Origin: an uncultured Alphaproteobacteria bacterium
Lineage (GTDB): Bacteria > Pseudomonadota > Alphaproteobacteria > CAAHEQ01 > UBA3637
Direction: 5' to 3'
Assembly: GCA_937888725.1 (NCBI GenBank)
Contig: CALARE010000063.1
Location: forward strand, 1-30,373
Length of the DNA stretch: 30,373 bases
Part shown: in pieces, positions 8,865 to 18,517 of the stretch
How positions within the stretch are numbered: position 1 is the first letter of the stretch
Layout of the letters: every line of letters starts with the position of its first letter
The notes under the pieces: generated by a model
Databases searched by the model: none
What the model was told of the DNA's origin: nothing
Seen by the model: only the letters and a program-made list of their open reading frames with translations
Translations under genes and position numbers: made by a program

Positions 8865-11087
8865 ATGGGACACGGACTTGATTTTTTAAAACCGAAAAAA
8901 TTTGCAATGAACTGTATCAAGTGGTGGTTTTGGCGTGCCTTGATTGGTTTTATGATTTTGTGGAGTTTGCTTTTATTCTTTGTGCCATTTGCAACTGTGA
9001 TATGGAAGGGGATTGGATCTGCTCAAGCGTGGCTTGAGCTGTGGGAATATATCTTAAAAACGGTCAATGAGGATATCTTACAACCATATCGTGGATATGG
9101 TAAATGGTTAAAATTATACTTTTTTGATGAACCAACGCATTACACATGGACCAGTTATTTTGCTTGGCGGATTTTGTTGGTGCCAACATTTTTATTCCTT
9201 TATTATGAATTTATGATTTGTTATTTAAACCCTTTCTTTTTAGCACCGCAATCTTTTGGTGATGGTCGAGAGGCCATTGCTGAAGATGTTAAGAAATTTG
9301 GTCTTTTTGACGGTAAACATTTGATGCTTGGTCTGTTTGAAGGTAAAAAAATCAAATTACCAGATACACGTTCGGTTTTTTGCATTGGTTGTCCGACATC
9401 GGGCAAAACCATGGGTGTTATTATTCCAGCTGTGTTGGAAGAAAAGGAATCCAGTGTTATTGTTCACGATCCAAAGGGTGAAATTGCAAAATTGACGAGC
9501 GGATATCGTGCTTCATTGGGTCCTGTTTTTATGCTCAATTGGATGGGGAAAGATGATTTAGAAAAAAATATCCGTTGGCCCTCATGGAATCCAATTGGTG
9601 AAGGGAACTTGCCTTCACTTCAAAATGGGAGAGAAGGGTATATTGACGGTTTGGTATCTTATCTTATCCCTGATGGTCCTTCAGGGACAGACCCTTATTG
9701 GGTTAAAACAGGGCGTGGCTGTTTAACAGGGCTAACAGGTTATTTGTGTGGAAAAGTTGATCAAGCTAAAGCCAATGACTACTTTTTATACCGTTTAAAA
9801 AATAATTTGTTAGATGAGGAAGATTACGATGTACTGTTATCATATTATGATTCAATGCGTGATTTTCCAGAAGTTATCATGGCTCGTGAAAATGCCACTC
9901 ATCGTACCTTGACAGTTGATAACTATTTACCCATTGGGACGTGGGATTTAATCCCTGAAACATGGCGGGGTTTTGATGCTTGTTTTGCTATGCTTTTAGA
10001 TATTATTAATAACGCACAAATTATGGCAAATCATGAGATTTCACAAAAGCAAAAACAACAAGATATGTCTGCTCTTGACATGGATGCATGGCAGATGATT
10101 TTTGAAAAAATTGTTTTAGAAACAGCCTATTATGGATATGGAAGACGAACACTTTTAGAGCTTAACCAAGTCCTGACTTTACCTGATAAACAACGTGGTT
10201 CTGTTATGTCAATGGCTTTGTCTGGTGTAAATATCTTTAAAAATGCGGCGGTGCGTCATCATACATCAATGAATGATTTAAAATATGAGCAATTACGAGG
10301 CATTAAAAATGAAGAAACGGGTAAATTTGAACCTGTAACGGTTTATATGTCTGTGCCATTTTCTGATTTAAGTGCGTGTGTGTTGCTCAGTAGTTTATTC
10401 ATTAATATGGCAACACAATATTTGATGGAGTGTGGTCCAAATGAGGGCGGGGCAGGACCATGTCCAACGAGCTTTATTTTAGATGAATTCCACCATATGC
10501 CATCTCTTTCAAGTATCACGGATGGGATTGTTTTTGGAAGGGCTAAACAAAATAAATTTTTGGTTTGTGTACAAGATTGGCATCAAATAACGGTCAAGTA
10601 TGATCAAGAAACAGCAGATGTGATTATGAGTTCTGTGGCTGTCAAAATTATTAAACGTCAAAATAATCCGTTGACACGTGGACCTTTACTCAAAGGGATT
10701 GAATCTTTGACAAAGGTTGTACATTCTTATAGTGCTAAGAGGAGTTTTTTTGATTGGTCAGGGGCTCTTATCCCTACGGCTAAATCTAAGATGGGATTTA
10801 ATATGTTTTGGGAATATAGTCATAAGATAAAAAAACAATCTGATAGTGTAATTGGTGGTTCGGGTATTCTTTCTATGGCTCCAAATAAACAGCTTGTCCT
10901 TTATTCTGGTCACTTAACCCGTCCAATTCGAGCAGAGTCACCATTATGTTTTAAAAATGCTGAGTATAAAGCATTGACAGGGATGAAGCCAGCTCCCAAA
11001 ATGCCAAACAACATTGTTCGAAAATCGGATGAAATGGCTGTCATTGGCCAAATTCAATTTAAACCGATTATTTCAGACGAAGGATAA
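8865..11087 (+). CDS. VirD4/TraG-family type IV coupling protein
   Basis: A 740-residue inner-membrane ATPase of the family that feeds DNA or proteins into type IV secretion systems. Two N-terminal membrane spans (about 24-48 and 100-120) flank a short periplasmic stretch. The motor has Walker A GCPTSGKT (175-182), the family motif HDPKGE (201-206), Walker B SFILDEF (536-542) and the sensor VQDWHQ (569-574). About 330 residues separate the two Walker motifs, including a helical, charged insertion at about 300-410. The usual partners, a relaxase or VirB components, are not adjacent, so this is an orphan pair with the pentapeptide protein. Its stop codon directly abuts the stop of the convergent hydrolase gene. 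Family assignment is firm; the substrate is unknown. Confidence 0.9.
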   Translation: MGHGLDFLKPKKFAMNCIKWWFWRALIGFMILWSLLLFFVPFATVIWKGIGSAQAWLELWEYILKTVNEDILQPYRGYGKWLKLYFFDEPTHYTWTSYFAWRILLVPTFLFLYYEFMICYLNPFFLAPQSFGDGREAIAEDVKKFGLFDGKHLMLGLFEGKKIKLPDTRSVFCIGCPTSGKTMGVIIPAVLEEKESSVIVHDPKGEIAKLTSGYRASLGPVFMLNWMGKDDLEKNIRWPSWNPIGEGNLPSLQNGREGYIDGLVSYLIPDGPSGTDPYWVKTGRGCLTGLTGYLCGKVDQAKANDYFLYRLKNNLLDEEDYDVLLSYYDSMRDFPEVIMARENATHRTLTVDNYLPIGTWDLIPETWRGFDACFAMLLDIINNAQIMANHEISQKQKQQDMSALDMDAWQMIFEKIVLETAYYGYGRRTLLELNQVLTLPDKQRGSVMSMALSGVNIFKNAAVRHHTSMNDLKYEQLRGIKNEETGKFEPVTVYMSVPFSDLSACVLLSSLFINMATQYLMECGPNEGGAGPCPTSFILDEFHHMPSLSSITDGIVFGRAKQNKFLVCVQDWHQITVKYDQETADVIMSSVAVKIIKRQNNPLTRGPLLKGIESLTKVVHSYSAKRSFFDWSGALIPTAKSKMGFNMFWEYSHKIKKQSDSVIGGSGILSMAPNKQLVLYSGHLTRPIRAESPLCFKNAEYKALTGMKPAPKMPNNIVRKSDEMAVIGQIQFKPIISDEG

Positions 11088-11840
11088 TTAATAACTCAAT
11101 TTAATGCTATCCCAATCATCATGGTCAAAACCATGAACGACTTTAAGAGTGATATTTTTGGGTTTATTCAATTTTGAGATAAATTTTTCAGTCATACTTC
11201 GTGTGACAACTGTGTCTTTAGAGCCGACATAATGGATTTGTGGTATTGCAGAAATGGCATATTTATTGGGCATTACATCATGGGCATTTTCAAAAGCTGG
11301 TAGCTGATTTTGCTTTGCATATGCAGTGATATCTAAAACCCCGGCAACTGTGATGATTTGTTTCGTCCTGCCAAAAGTGTGTGCTAGATTAAATGCAATC
11401 GGTGTTGCATCAGAATATGCCACAAATTCAATATCTTTAGCTTGATATTTTTTGATGTAATAGGCTGTCAATTCCTGCATTTCTTTTAAAATTTCAGGGT
11501 GATAACGGTTTGTTGTCCAAATACTTTCATTTTTACAAATTGGATTGTCAATATATTGACAAGGTCTTGACAAGACAATAATATTTTTAAATTCATCATC
11601 TTTAGCTAATGAAAGGGCAATTGCTTTTTTAGGGTGGGGTGTGCCATTTCCTTCAATATAAAAACGAAGCGTTTCTTTCGGTTGAATGTTTTCTTTTTCC
11701 CATACGACAAAATTAATATTTTCACCTTCAACAATTTTTTGCTCAAAACCAGTTGGTGTTGCAGGGATTGTTGAACAACCAGACAATAGAAAAGAAGTGG
11801 CTAGTAAAGAAAACATTAAGCAATTATTTTTCATTTTCAA
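11088..11840 (-). CDS. Lipoprotein with alpha/beta-hydrolase fold
   Basis: A 250-residue protein with a lipoprotein signal (lipobox LLSGC, C22), so it should be anchored in the cell envelope. The rest reads as an alpha/beta hydrolase: a strand FYIEGNGT followed by a proline-rich turn, a nucleophile elbow AYSDA (S143) in place of the usual GxSxG, an acid in VGSKDTV (D209) and a histidine in GFDHDDW (H240). The triad is therefore probably intact although the elbow glycines are replaced by alanine. It overlaps the end of addA by 17 bases, making it the last gene of the tsaE-addA run. The substrate is unknown; nothing links it mechanistically to AddAB. Confidence 0.75.
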   Translation of the reverse strand: MKMKNNCLMFSLLATSFLLSGCSTIPATPTGFEQKIVEGENINFVVWEKENIQPKETLRFYIEGNGTPHPKKAIALSLAKDDEFKNIIVLSRPCQYIDNPICKNESIWTTNRYHPEILKEMQELTAYYIKKYQAKDIEFVAYSDATPIAFNLAHTFGRTKQIITVAGVLDITAYAKQNQLPAFENAHDVMPNKYAISAIPQIHYVGSKDTVVTRSMTEKFISKLNKPKNITLKVVHGFDHDDWDSIKLSY

Positions 11841-14800
11841 AAAGCTCCATTAATGTTAAATTTTCAGTCCATAATAAAAAGGTATGAATCACTTTATCTG
11901 GAAAAATTTGTTTTAGCAAGTCTTTATATATTTTAAGTTGCTTTTTATAATTCAACGGAACATCATCTATTTTTGTAGGGACTAATTGATTGGATTTAAA
12001 ATCAACCAAATAAACATGGTTATCAATAATTGATAAGCGGTCAATTTGTCCCGAAATAACTTGGTTATCCAATACCCCCACAATGGGGACTTCTGCCTGT
12101 GAGGTAGGAGCAAATAGATGTTGAAATTCTGTTTTTTCAAAAATATCAAAAAGGTTTTCAGGTATCTCAATATCTTGTGGTTTTAATTTTAAAGCAATAT
12201 CACGTCTTTTTTGTGGTTCAATGTCTGGCAAATATTGCAGTATTTGGTGGATGAAAGTGCCTCGTCTTAATGCATAATCTCTGTTTTTGCCTTGAGCGGA
12301 ATGTGTTTCTATTACCTCATCATCTAATTTTGATGGCATTAACGGTTTTGAAAGTGGTCCTTCTGGGATGGGATTTGTTCGTAAAAATGAGGGTAAAGTA
12401 GCCTTTTCACTTTCTATTTTTGTGACTTGTTCAGATTTAACTTCTTTTAATTGCGGGGAGGTGATACGGATAATCCCATCTTTATCAGGCGTTATTTCTG
12501 GAGGTAGTGATGATAAAATCAAATCATACCAATTACTTCCTAAACTGTCTTTTTTTGATTTTTTATTTTCCCAACCAGTGATATAAAGCCTATCTTTTGC
12601 TCTTGTTAATGCCACATACAACAATCGATTGTATTCAGATTGTTGAAGTGTATCTAACTTTTCATAAATTGTTTCAATCTCTGGAATTTTAAGCTGTGAA
12701 CTTGCAACCCAAATGGGTAAATTATTATTTGTCCATAAAAAGGTATCTTTTGTTTTAGGAACACTTCTGGTGTCAGGCAAAAAAACGATATTCCCTTGTA
12801 ATCCTTTTGATGCATGAACAGTCATAATTCGAACAGCATTAATGCCTGATTGGTCTAAATCTCGTTTAATTTCAACTTTTCTTGAACTTATCCATTTTAA
12901 AAAATTTTGTAAAGAAGGAATTTCTGTCGTTTCAAAATTGAGGGTGAGGGATAAAAATTCATCTAAGGCTTCATTGACTTCTTCTCCCAATCTTGAAATA
13001 AAATCTTTTCGCCCATTTAATGGCCCTAAAAGATATGAAAAAAACTCAAATACGGGCATTTTATCAGCTTGGTTTAAAATGCTTGTTAATTTTTCAGCAA
13101 TCATGGGTTTTTGACGCAAGACTTGTGTATAAAGAGAGTTTTGTCCGCGTTGATGAGCCAATTCAAAAAGTTCTTCTTCCGATAGTTTGAATAATGGGCT
13201 TTTAAGTAAGCAAGCAAGATTTAAGTCATCTTCAGGTAATAGCGTAAATCGTGCAACAGCGATTAAATCTTGTACCGCAATATGTTCGGTTAAAACAATA
13301 CGATCAACACCCGCGACAGGGACATTTTTTTCTTTGAGTGCACGGACAAGTTCAGAAACAATCTTGTTGCGTCTGCGAACTAAAATCATAATATCTCCTG
13401 GTTCAATAGGGCGACCTTTTGATTCTAAGATCTCATTGCCAATCATCTGCTTAATTTTTGTAGCAATTTTTTGTGCTAATAAAGTAACCGAGGCAGGTGT
13501 TTTATTTGGTTCAGGAAAACGCCAATTTAAGAGTGTTTCTTTTTCAGGAGCTTGTTCAAGAGGCCAAATTTCAACAAGACCCGCATCTTTATCTCTAAAA
13601 GGAATATGAACAGCTTCTTCCCCCTTATTTAACAATCCAAGTCGTGCTTTAGGATTATTCAATAATAAATTGACGAGTTTTAAAACACCCTCAGTTGAAC
13701 GAAAGGACATATTTAATGGCACGGTTTCAAATCGTTTTTCTGAATTTAAAACACGTTGTTTAAAAAAGTGGTGCATCCGTTCAAATTCATCAGGGTCAGC
13801 GCCTTGAAAGCTATAAATGGATTGTTTTTTATCCCCCACACCAAAAATGGTTCTAACTTGTTTTGTTTCTCTGCCTAAACCTGCAAAAAATTCTTCTGAA
13901 ATTAAGCGAACAATTTCCCACTGTTCAGGGTTTGTATCTTGAGCTTCATCAATAAGAATGTGATCAATCCCACCATCTAATTTAAACAAAACCCATTCTG
14001 CCATACCTGATTTTTTAAGAAGTTTTTTTGTCTTAGAAATAAGGTCACTATAATCCAAGAATGACTCTTCATTTTTAAGTGTTTGATAGCGTTTTAAAAT
14101 ATGTTGAATAAGCCCCACGACGGCAATTGTAACATCAACAAGTGTAAACGCCTTTAACCGATTAACCGTTTCATACATTAAAAAAGCTTCTGGTTTTTTT
14201 TCTTGTGCTTTTTTAACCGTATCTTTTTGCGTTAGGTAAAGAGATTTTAATTGCTCAAATTCATCAAATTTAAAGTGTTCAGTTATAATCTCTTTTTTTG
14301 TTTGATATTTTTGAATTTTGAAATATTGCTTTAATTTTGACCGTAATTGATAGATATCTTGAAAAGCATACAGCCGTTCTTCTAACAAAGATTGATTTTG
14401 CAAAATCATATCAAAGATGCTTTTAATAGATTTATCATGTAAATAGTCACTTAAAAGGGCGGTTTGCCCCTTTAAATGAGGGTTTAAAAACGTTTCTTCA
14501 ACGGCTTGATGCATTAAGGCATGTGATTTTACCTCATCAATCACTTCAAATTGAGGAGAAACGCGGGCTTCGATTGGGAATCTTTTTAAAACAGATTGGC
14601 AAAAACTATGCAATGTCATAATTTTAAGACCACCTGGTGTTTCAAGAACTTTTACAAAAAGAGCTCTGGCAGTTTTAACCTTTTCATCACTGGGGATATA
14701 TCCTTGTAAGTCTTTCAATAAGTTGCTAAGTCCTTCATCACTTTCAATAGCCCATTGTTTTAAAGTAGATGTAATGCGATTAGCCATCTCGGCAGCTGCG

Positions 14801-14979
14801 GCCTTTGTAAAAGTTAAACATAAAAGCCGTTCAGGAGCCGTTCCTGTTAACAAAAGATTGAGTACTCTATCTGTTAAAACCTTTGTTTTACCCGATCCAG
14901 CTGAAGCAGACACCCATACAGAATTAATGGGGTTTGCAGCTGTTTGTTGTTTTTTTGTGATATCTTCAAGTAATGTCAT
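11824..14979 (-). CDS. addA: Double-strand break repair helicase-nuclease subunit AddA
   Basis: The UvrD-like helicase and nuclease subunit of AddAB, which resects DNA ends and loads RecA. Over 1051 residues: Walker A ASAGSGKT (25-32), LTFTKAAAAEMANRI, TLHSFC, the DEAQD Walker B in ILIDEAQDTNPEQW, VGDKKQSIYSFQGADP, the motif V/VI region MTVHASKGLQG and LLYVALTRAKDRLY, and a C-terminal RecB-family nuclease with VDFKSNQ (D993, K995) followed by YKKQLKIY. It starts 2 bases after the addB stop. Alphaproteobacterial AddA proteins are of this type and size. All key residues that I can see are present. Confidence 0.96.
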   Translation of the reverse strand: MTLLEDITKKQQTAANPINSVWVSASAGSGKTKVLTDRVLNLLLTGTAPERLLCLTFTKAAAAEMANRITSTLKQWAIESDEGLSNLLKDLQGYIPSDEKVKTARALFVKVLETPGGLKIMTLHSFCQSVLKRFPIEARVSPQFEVIDEVKSHALMHQAVEETFLNPHLKGQTALLSDYLHDKSIKSIFDMILQNQSLLEERLYAFQDIYQLRSKLKQYFKIQKYQTKKEIITEHFKFDEFEQLKSLYLTQKDTVKKAQEKKPEAFLMYETVNRLKAFTLVDVTIAVVGLIQHILKRYQTLKNEESFLDYSDLISKTKKLLKKSGMAEWVLFKLDGGIDHILIDEAQDTNPEQWEIVRLISEEFFAGLGRETKQVRTIFGVGDKKQSIYSFQGADPDEFERMHHFFKQRVLNSEKRFETVPLNMSFRSTEGVLKLVNLLLNNPKARLGLLNKGEEAVHIPFRDKDAGLVEIWPLEQAPEKETLLNWRFPEPNKTPASVTLLAQKIATKIKQMIGNEILESKGRPIEPGDIMILVRRRNKIVSELVRALKEKNVPVAGVDRIVLTEHIAVQDLIAVARFTLLPEDDLNLACLLKSPLFKLSEEELFELAHQRGQNSLYTQVLRQKPMIAEKLTSILNQADKMPVFEFFSYLLGPLNGRKDFISRLGEEVNEALDEFLSLTLNFETTEIPSLQNFLKWISSRKVEIKRDLDQSGINAVRIMTVHASKGLQGNIVFLPDTRSVPKTKDTFLWTNNNLPIWVASSQLKIPEIETIYEKLDTLQQSEYNRLLYVALTRAKDRLYITGWENKKSKKDSLGSNWYDLILSSLPPEITPDKDGIIRITSPQLKEVKSEQVTKIESEKATLPSFLRTNPIPEGPLSKPLMPSKLDDEVIETHSAQGKNRDYALRRGTFIHQILQYLPDIEPQKRRDIALKLKPQDIEIPENLFDIFEKTEFQHLFAPTSQAEVPIVGVLDNQVISGQIDRLSIIDNHVYLVDFKSNQLVPTKIDDVPLNYKKQLKIYKDLLKQIFPDKVIHTFLLWTENLTLMELFENEK

Positions 14980-14981
14980 GA

Positions 14982-17795
14982 TTAATCCTCATCTTCCCCA
15001 TCGTCAGCAGTTAACCATTCTTTTTCACGACTTAAATGAGCGTAATCATTAAACTTAATCTTATCTGGTCGTGGTGACGCTGTATAAGGGGTATTTGCCT
15101 CTCGAAATTTATTTAACACTTGTTGCACACCGATAAATGCTTCATCAATGAGGTCGGAAACATCTTTTTTTGCTGTTTTTGAGGGAATAGAGATAATTTC
15201 ACCCCCTTCATTTTTACCATTTAATCGCCAATAAGATATTTTGATATCATTTTTAGGTTTTATTTCTTGAAATCCACCCTCTCTCAATAAAACAGCCTCT
15301 AAGGTCATTTGTGGTGAAAGACCTGCTTCAATATCTGATGCAGATGGTGGCGTCCCTGTTTTATAATCAATTACTTCAAGTGTATTGCTTTTAAGCATAT
15401 CAATGCGGTCTGCTTTTCCCGTAATTGTAAAAAGTGATTTATCATCAAGCAAGATATCAAGCGTTCCTTTTTTTTCTAAGAAAATATTTTCCGTTAAAGG
15501 TTCTCTTTTCATTTGTTGCTGGACAATGAAATGGGCCACTTTTTTTAGTTTTTCGTCATAGAATGCAAGGGTTGCTTCGGGGAAATGATACGCTTTTAAT
15601 TTTTGAACGATTTTTTCTTTAAGAGCCACCTCATCATTATGAAAAGGGGATTGTTTTAAAAAATCTTCCAATGCTTCATGCAAAGCAGAACCGTATATTA
15701 AGGTTTCTTGTGTATCATTCATATCCTTTAAGGGAAAAAGTTTTAAAATATATTTTGCATAAACTGCATAAGGGTTTTTCATTAATAATTCAATGTTTGT
15801 GACTGAAAGTTCTGTTGGTCGAACATTAACAGGGGGCGTTGGTGCTGGACGTAGAATTTGATCAACTTCATCTGTTTTATCAAGCAATCGAGCAATTATG
15901 GGGGATTTTATGTCCCATTTGAGTTGACTTGCATTTAAAACGGCATCAATGCGGGATAAAAAGCGAGATGGAATTGTTTGCGAACCATCTGATTTAATTG
16001 ACCTTGTTAAATAAACCTCAGGACTTAAAAAACAATGGGCAAAATCCATACTTTGCGTGGCGATTTTGCTTTCGATAGCGGGTAATTTAAGGGCCTTTCT
16101 CATTTGTCTTGAAAGCCAAGGGCCTGTATCAGATAGCATGGGGAATGTCCCTTCATTTAACCCGGCAATAATACACACATCTGGGTGAGTAAATCGAGCT
16201 TCAATCGGTCCTAAAATGTCCAATCTGTTGTGCATGCCATAGCGAGAACGAAAGCTGACACTTGAAAGAAATAAGTTAAGCATATTATAGTAATCGCTCG
16301 GTTTAATGTCACCCAATTTATGGGCGTGTTCTTTGATTTTTACAAACAGTTTGTATGCTTCTTGCCCCGCTTCAGATTGCCACAATCGTTCATAGCCAGT
16401 CCTGTCTTGGCTCGTTGCCAATTCTTCTGCGACTTGAAGATGTGCTTCTAAAATATCCACAAATGGGGCAGGGGTGTTTGTTTGAAAAAAGTTTAAAAAA
16501 GGGCTTAAATCTGTATTTAACGTCAAATCCAGTGGTTCTTGCTTTTCCCGTGCTTCTTTCTCTTTTTGTTTAACAAGTTTTCGAAATTCACTTGGCATCA
16601 TTTTATCAGCACTAAGCGGATGTTTTAAAAGGGCTAATAACGTCAGTTGGTCATTTAAATCTCGCCCCAATTCTGCCAATAAGGATAAATAAACACCAAC
16701 AGGCGTATGGTGCAAAGGTGTCCCTGCTGAATCATCTAATTCAATATCCCAGCGTTTCATCTCTAAAATAACACGACGGGCTAACATACGGTCATTTGTA
16801 ACAAGAGCTGCCGTTTTTTCAGGTGTTTCAAGAACTTCACGCAAAATGGTTGCAATGGTTAAGGCTTCTTCATTAATACTTTCACAATCAATGCGTGTTA
16901 CATGTTGAAGGACATTTGCATCTAAATCCAAATAACGCCATTCTTCAACTTGCTCAGCAGGTCGCAATGCTTCTCTTATTAATTCTTCTCTCATTTCCAA
17001 GGAAGATGAAATATTCTTAATTTGTGGGGGATAATAATTTAATGCTTTTAACAGGCGTTTAAACGAATATTGATAATGGTTTTCATCTATATAGCTTAAA
17101 TCTTCATCCGTTAATTCATTATTCAATCCTGCCAACAAAATAAGGGCATCAGTTTTTGTATCCAATACTTTAATCAACCGCGAAATAGAGGGGAGAGCCC
17201 CATCAAATCCTGCCATAATAATTTTGGATTTGGGTGGATTTTTTTCAATCTTGTTTGTAAAGGCATTGATTAACCTGATTTTTCGATCTTGTTCGTCAAT
17301 GAGTCCTTTTTCAGCAAGTAACGCTGGCCAAATCTTACGAATAATATCTAAAAAGACAATTGTTTCATTCCAGTGAGCAGCCAACTCTAAATCAGGAACA
17401 AGATTTTCCAAATCATCGAAAGAGGCTTCAAACTGATAAAACTCATCCAGCAACGATCCCAAACTCATCGCAATTGTCAATGCTTGATCAAGTGTTTCAA
17501 CATTTGGTTTTTTCTGACAAATTTTAGTCAGTAAAATGAGCCTCTCAATATGGGACATTGCAGGTGGGATATTATCCTCCAACACATCAAGCTCATAAAG
17601 TGCGGTAAGCTTTGGTAAAAGCAGTGGTGTTTTTTCACTTTGTCTGATAAAACATTCTTTAACCGTTTTAACTGCACGTTTTGTTGGTAAAATAATCTGC
17701 ATCTGTGCCATTTCTATTTGGGATAAATGGCTATTGAGAATAAAATCAACCACTTTTTGTGCAAAATTATCAGCTAAATTCACCGTATAAATCAT
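14982..17795 (-). CDS. addB: Double-strand break repair protein AddB, alphaproteobacterial type
   Basis: Partner of AddA. The 937-residue protein has an N-terminal helicase-like region whose Walker A position reads LPTKRAVKTV, without GKT/S, so the ATPase is probably inactive, as expected for the alphaproteobacterial AddB type. The C-terminal RecB-like nuclease is intact: the EVIDYKTG core followed by SPQMTLEA. Aspartates and glutamates are frequent at the very end (DDGEDED). Its ATG overlaps the murU stop by 4 bases. Length, order (addB before addA) and neighbours all match the usual alphaproteobacterial cluster. Confidence 0.94.
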   Translation of the reverse strand: MIYTVNLADNFAQKVVDFILNSHLSQIEMAQMQIILPTKRAVKTVKECFIRQSEKTPLLLPKLTALYELDVLEDNIPPAMSHIERLILLTKICQKKPNVETLDQALTIAMSLGSLLDEFYQFEASFDDLENLVPDLELAAHWNETIVFLDIIRKIWPALLAEKGLIDEQDRKIRLINAFTNKIEKNPPKSKIIMAGFDGALPSISRLIKVLDTKTDALILLAGLNNELTDEDLSYIDENHYQYSFKRLLKALNYYPPQIKNISSSLEMREELIREALRPAEQVEEWRYLDLDANVLQHVTRIDCESINEEALTIATILREVLETPEKTAALVTNDRMLARRVILEMKRWDIELDDSAGTPLHHTPVGVYLSLLAELGRDLNDQLTLLALLKHPLSADKMMPSEFRKLVKQKEKEAREKQEPLDLTLNTDLSPFLNFFQTNTPAPFVDILEAHLQVAEELATSQDRTGYERLWQSEAGQEAYKLFVKIKEHAHKLGDIKPSDYYNMLNLFLSSVSFRSRYGMHNRLDILGPIEARFTHPDVCIIAGLNEGTFPMLSDTGPWLSRQMRKALKLPAIESKIATQSMDFAHCFLSPEVYLTRSIKSDGSQTIPSRFLSRIDAVLNASQLKWDIKSPIIARLLDKTDEVDQILRPAPTPPVNVRPTELSVTNIELLMKNPYAVYAKYILKLFPLKDMNDTQETLIYGSALHEALEDFLKQSPFHNDEVALKEKIVQKLKAYHFPEATLAFYDEKLKKVAHFIVQQQMKREPLTENIFLEKKGTLDILLDDKSLFTITGKADRIDMLKSNTLEVIDYKTGTPPSASDIEAGLSPQMTLEAVLLREGGFQEIKPKNDIKISYWRLNGKNEGGEIISIPSKTAKKDVSDLIDEAFIGVQQVLNKFREANTPYTASPRPDKIKFNDYAHLSREKEWLTADDGEDED

Positions 17796-18517
17796 ATTTT
17801 ATCTTTCAAAAAGTATTGTTCTGTTTCTTTAATAGCTTCAGGTGTGCCGACATGGAACCACGAGCCATCAAAAATAATGTGCGAGAGGCGACCCTTTTTT
17901 TGAGCTTGGTCATAAAGATCTCTTAAACTAAAACAGTGAGGCAAATTTTGATTAAAAATACGAGGATGTAAAATTTGAATCCCCATAAAAAGATATGGTA
18001 CATTTTTCTCTTGCACCGTTTTACGTCTAAGGCAACCTTGTTCAATAAAATAATTACCATCTGGCACATCACCATAGGCTCGTTCAATCGGGACAACAGC
18101 TAATAAAATATCCATTTTTTCTGGATCCCACGCACATTCCAATTGTGACAAAAGGCTGGTTGATACTTCTTGCCATAAGGGGTCGGCATTTAAAACAAAA
18201 AAGCCATTATCAGCCCCTAACTCATTTAGAATAGGCAATGCTTTTTGAACACCGCCACCTGTTTCAAGTGCAACTGTTTCATCAGAAAAAAGAAATTGAA
18301 TATCCCTTTCTTTGAGTGCCTCTTGCTTTATCATATCTCCTTTATAACAAGTATTAATAACCACATTTTGAATACCATGTGTTTTAATTTTTTGAATAAT
18401 ATGAGTTAACAAAGTGTTGCCTGACACTTGAACAAGCGGTTTAGGTTTGTCATCAGTTAAATGACGCATTCTTGTCCCACGACCAGCTGCTAATATCATC
18501 GCCACTTTAATTGGCAT
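17792..18517 (-). CDS. murU: N-acetylmuramate-1-phosphate uridylyltransferase-like nucleotidyltransferase
   Basis: A 241-residue GT-A-fold nucleotidyltransferase. The N-terminus has the nucleotide-binding signature LAAGRGTRMRHLTDDKPKPL (residues 9-28) and NADPLW carries a metal-binding aspartate. Adjacent to an AmgK-like kinase in the same order as in Pseudomonas putida, it is best read as MurU, which makes UDP-MurNAc from MurNAc-1-phosphate in the fosfomycin-insensitive peptidoglycan recycling route. The substrate is inferred from family and context; a glucose- or mannose-1-phosphate enzyme cannot be excluded from sequence alone. It overlaps amgK by 11 bases and addB by 4. Confidence 0.85.
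   Translation of the reverse strand: MPIKVAMILAAGRGTRMRHLTDDKPKPLVQVSGNTLLTHIIQKIKTHGIQNVVINTCYKGDMIKQEALKERDIQFLFSDETVALETGGGVQKALPILNELGADNGFFVLNADPLWQEVSTSLLSQLECAWDPEKMDILLAVVPIERAYGDVPDGNYFIEQGCLRRKTVQEKNVPYLFMGIQILHPRIFNQNLPHCFSLRDLYDQAQKKGRLSHIIFDGSWFHVGTPEAIKETEQYFLKDKI

Noticed and set aside
8865..11087. Conjugative plasmid or integrative conjugative element
   Set aside because: Only the coupling protein and its pentapeptide partner are present; no relaxase, oriT-like repeats or VirB genes surround them, and both flanks are housekeeping genes.
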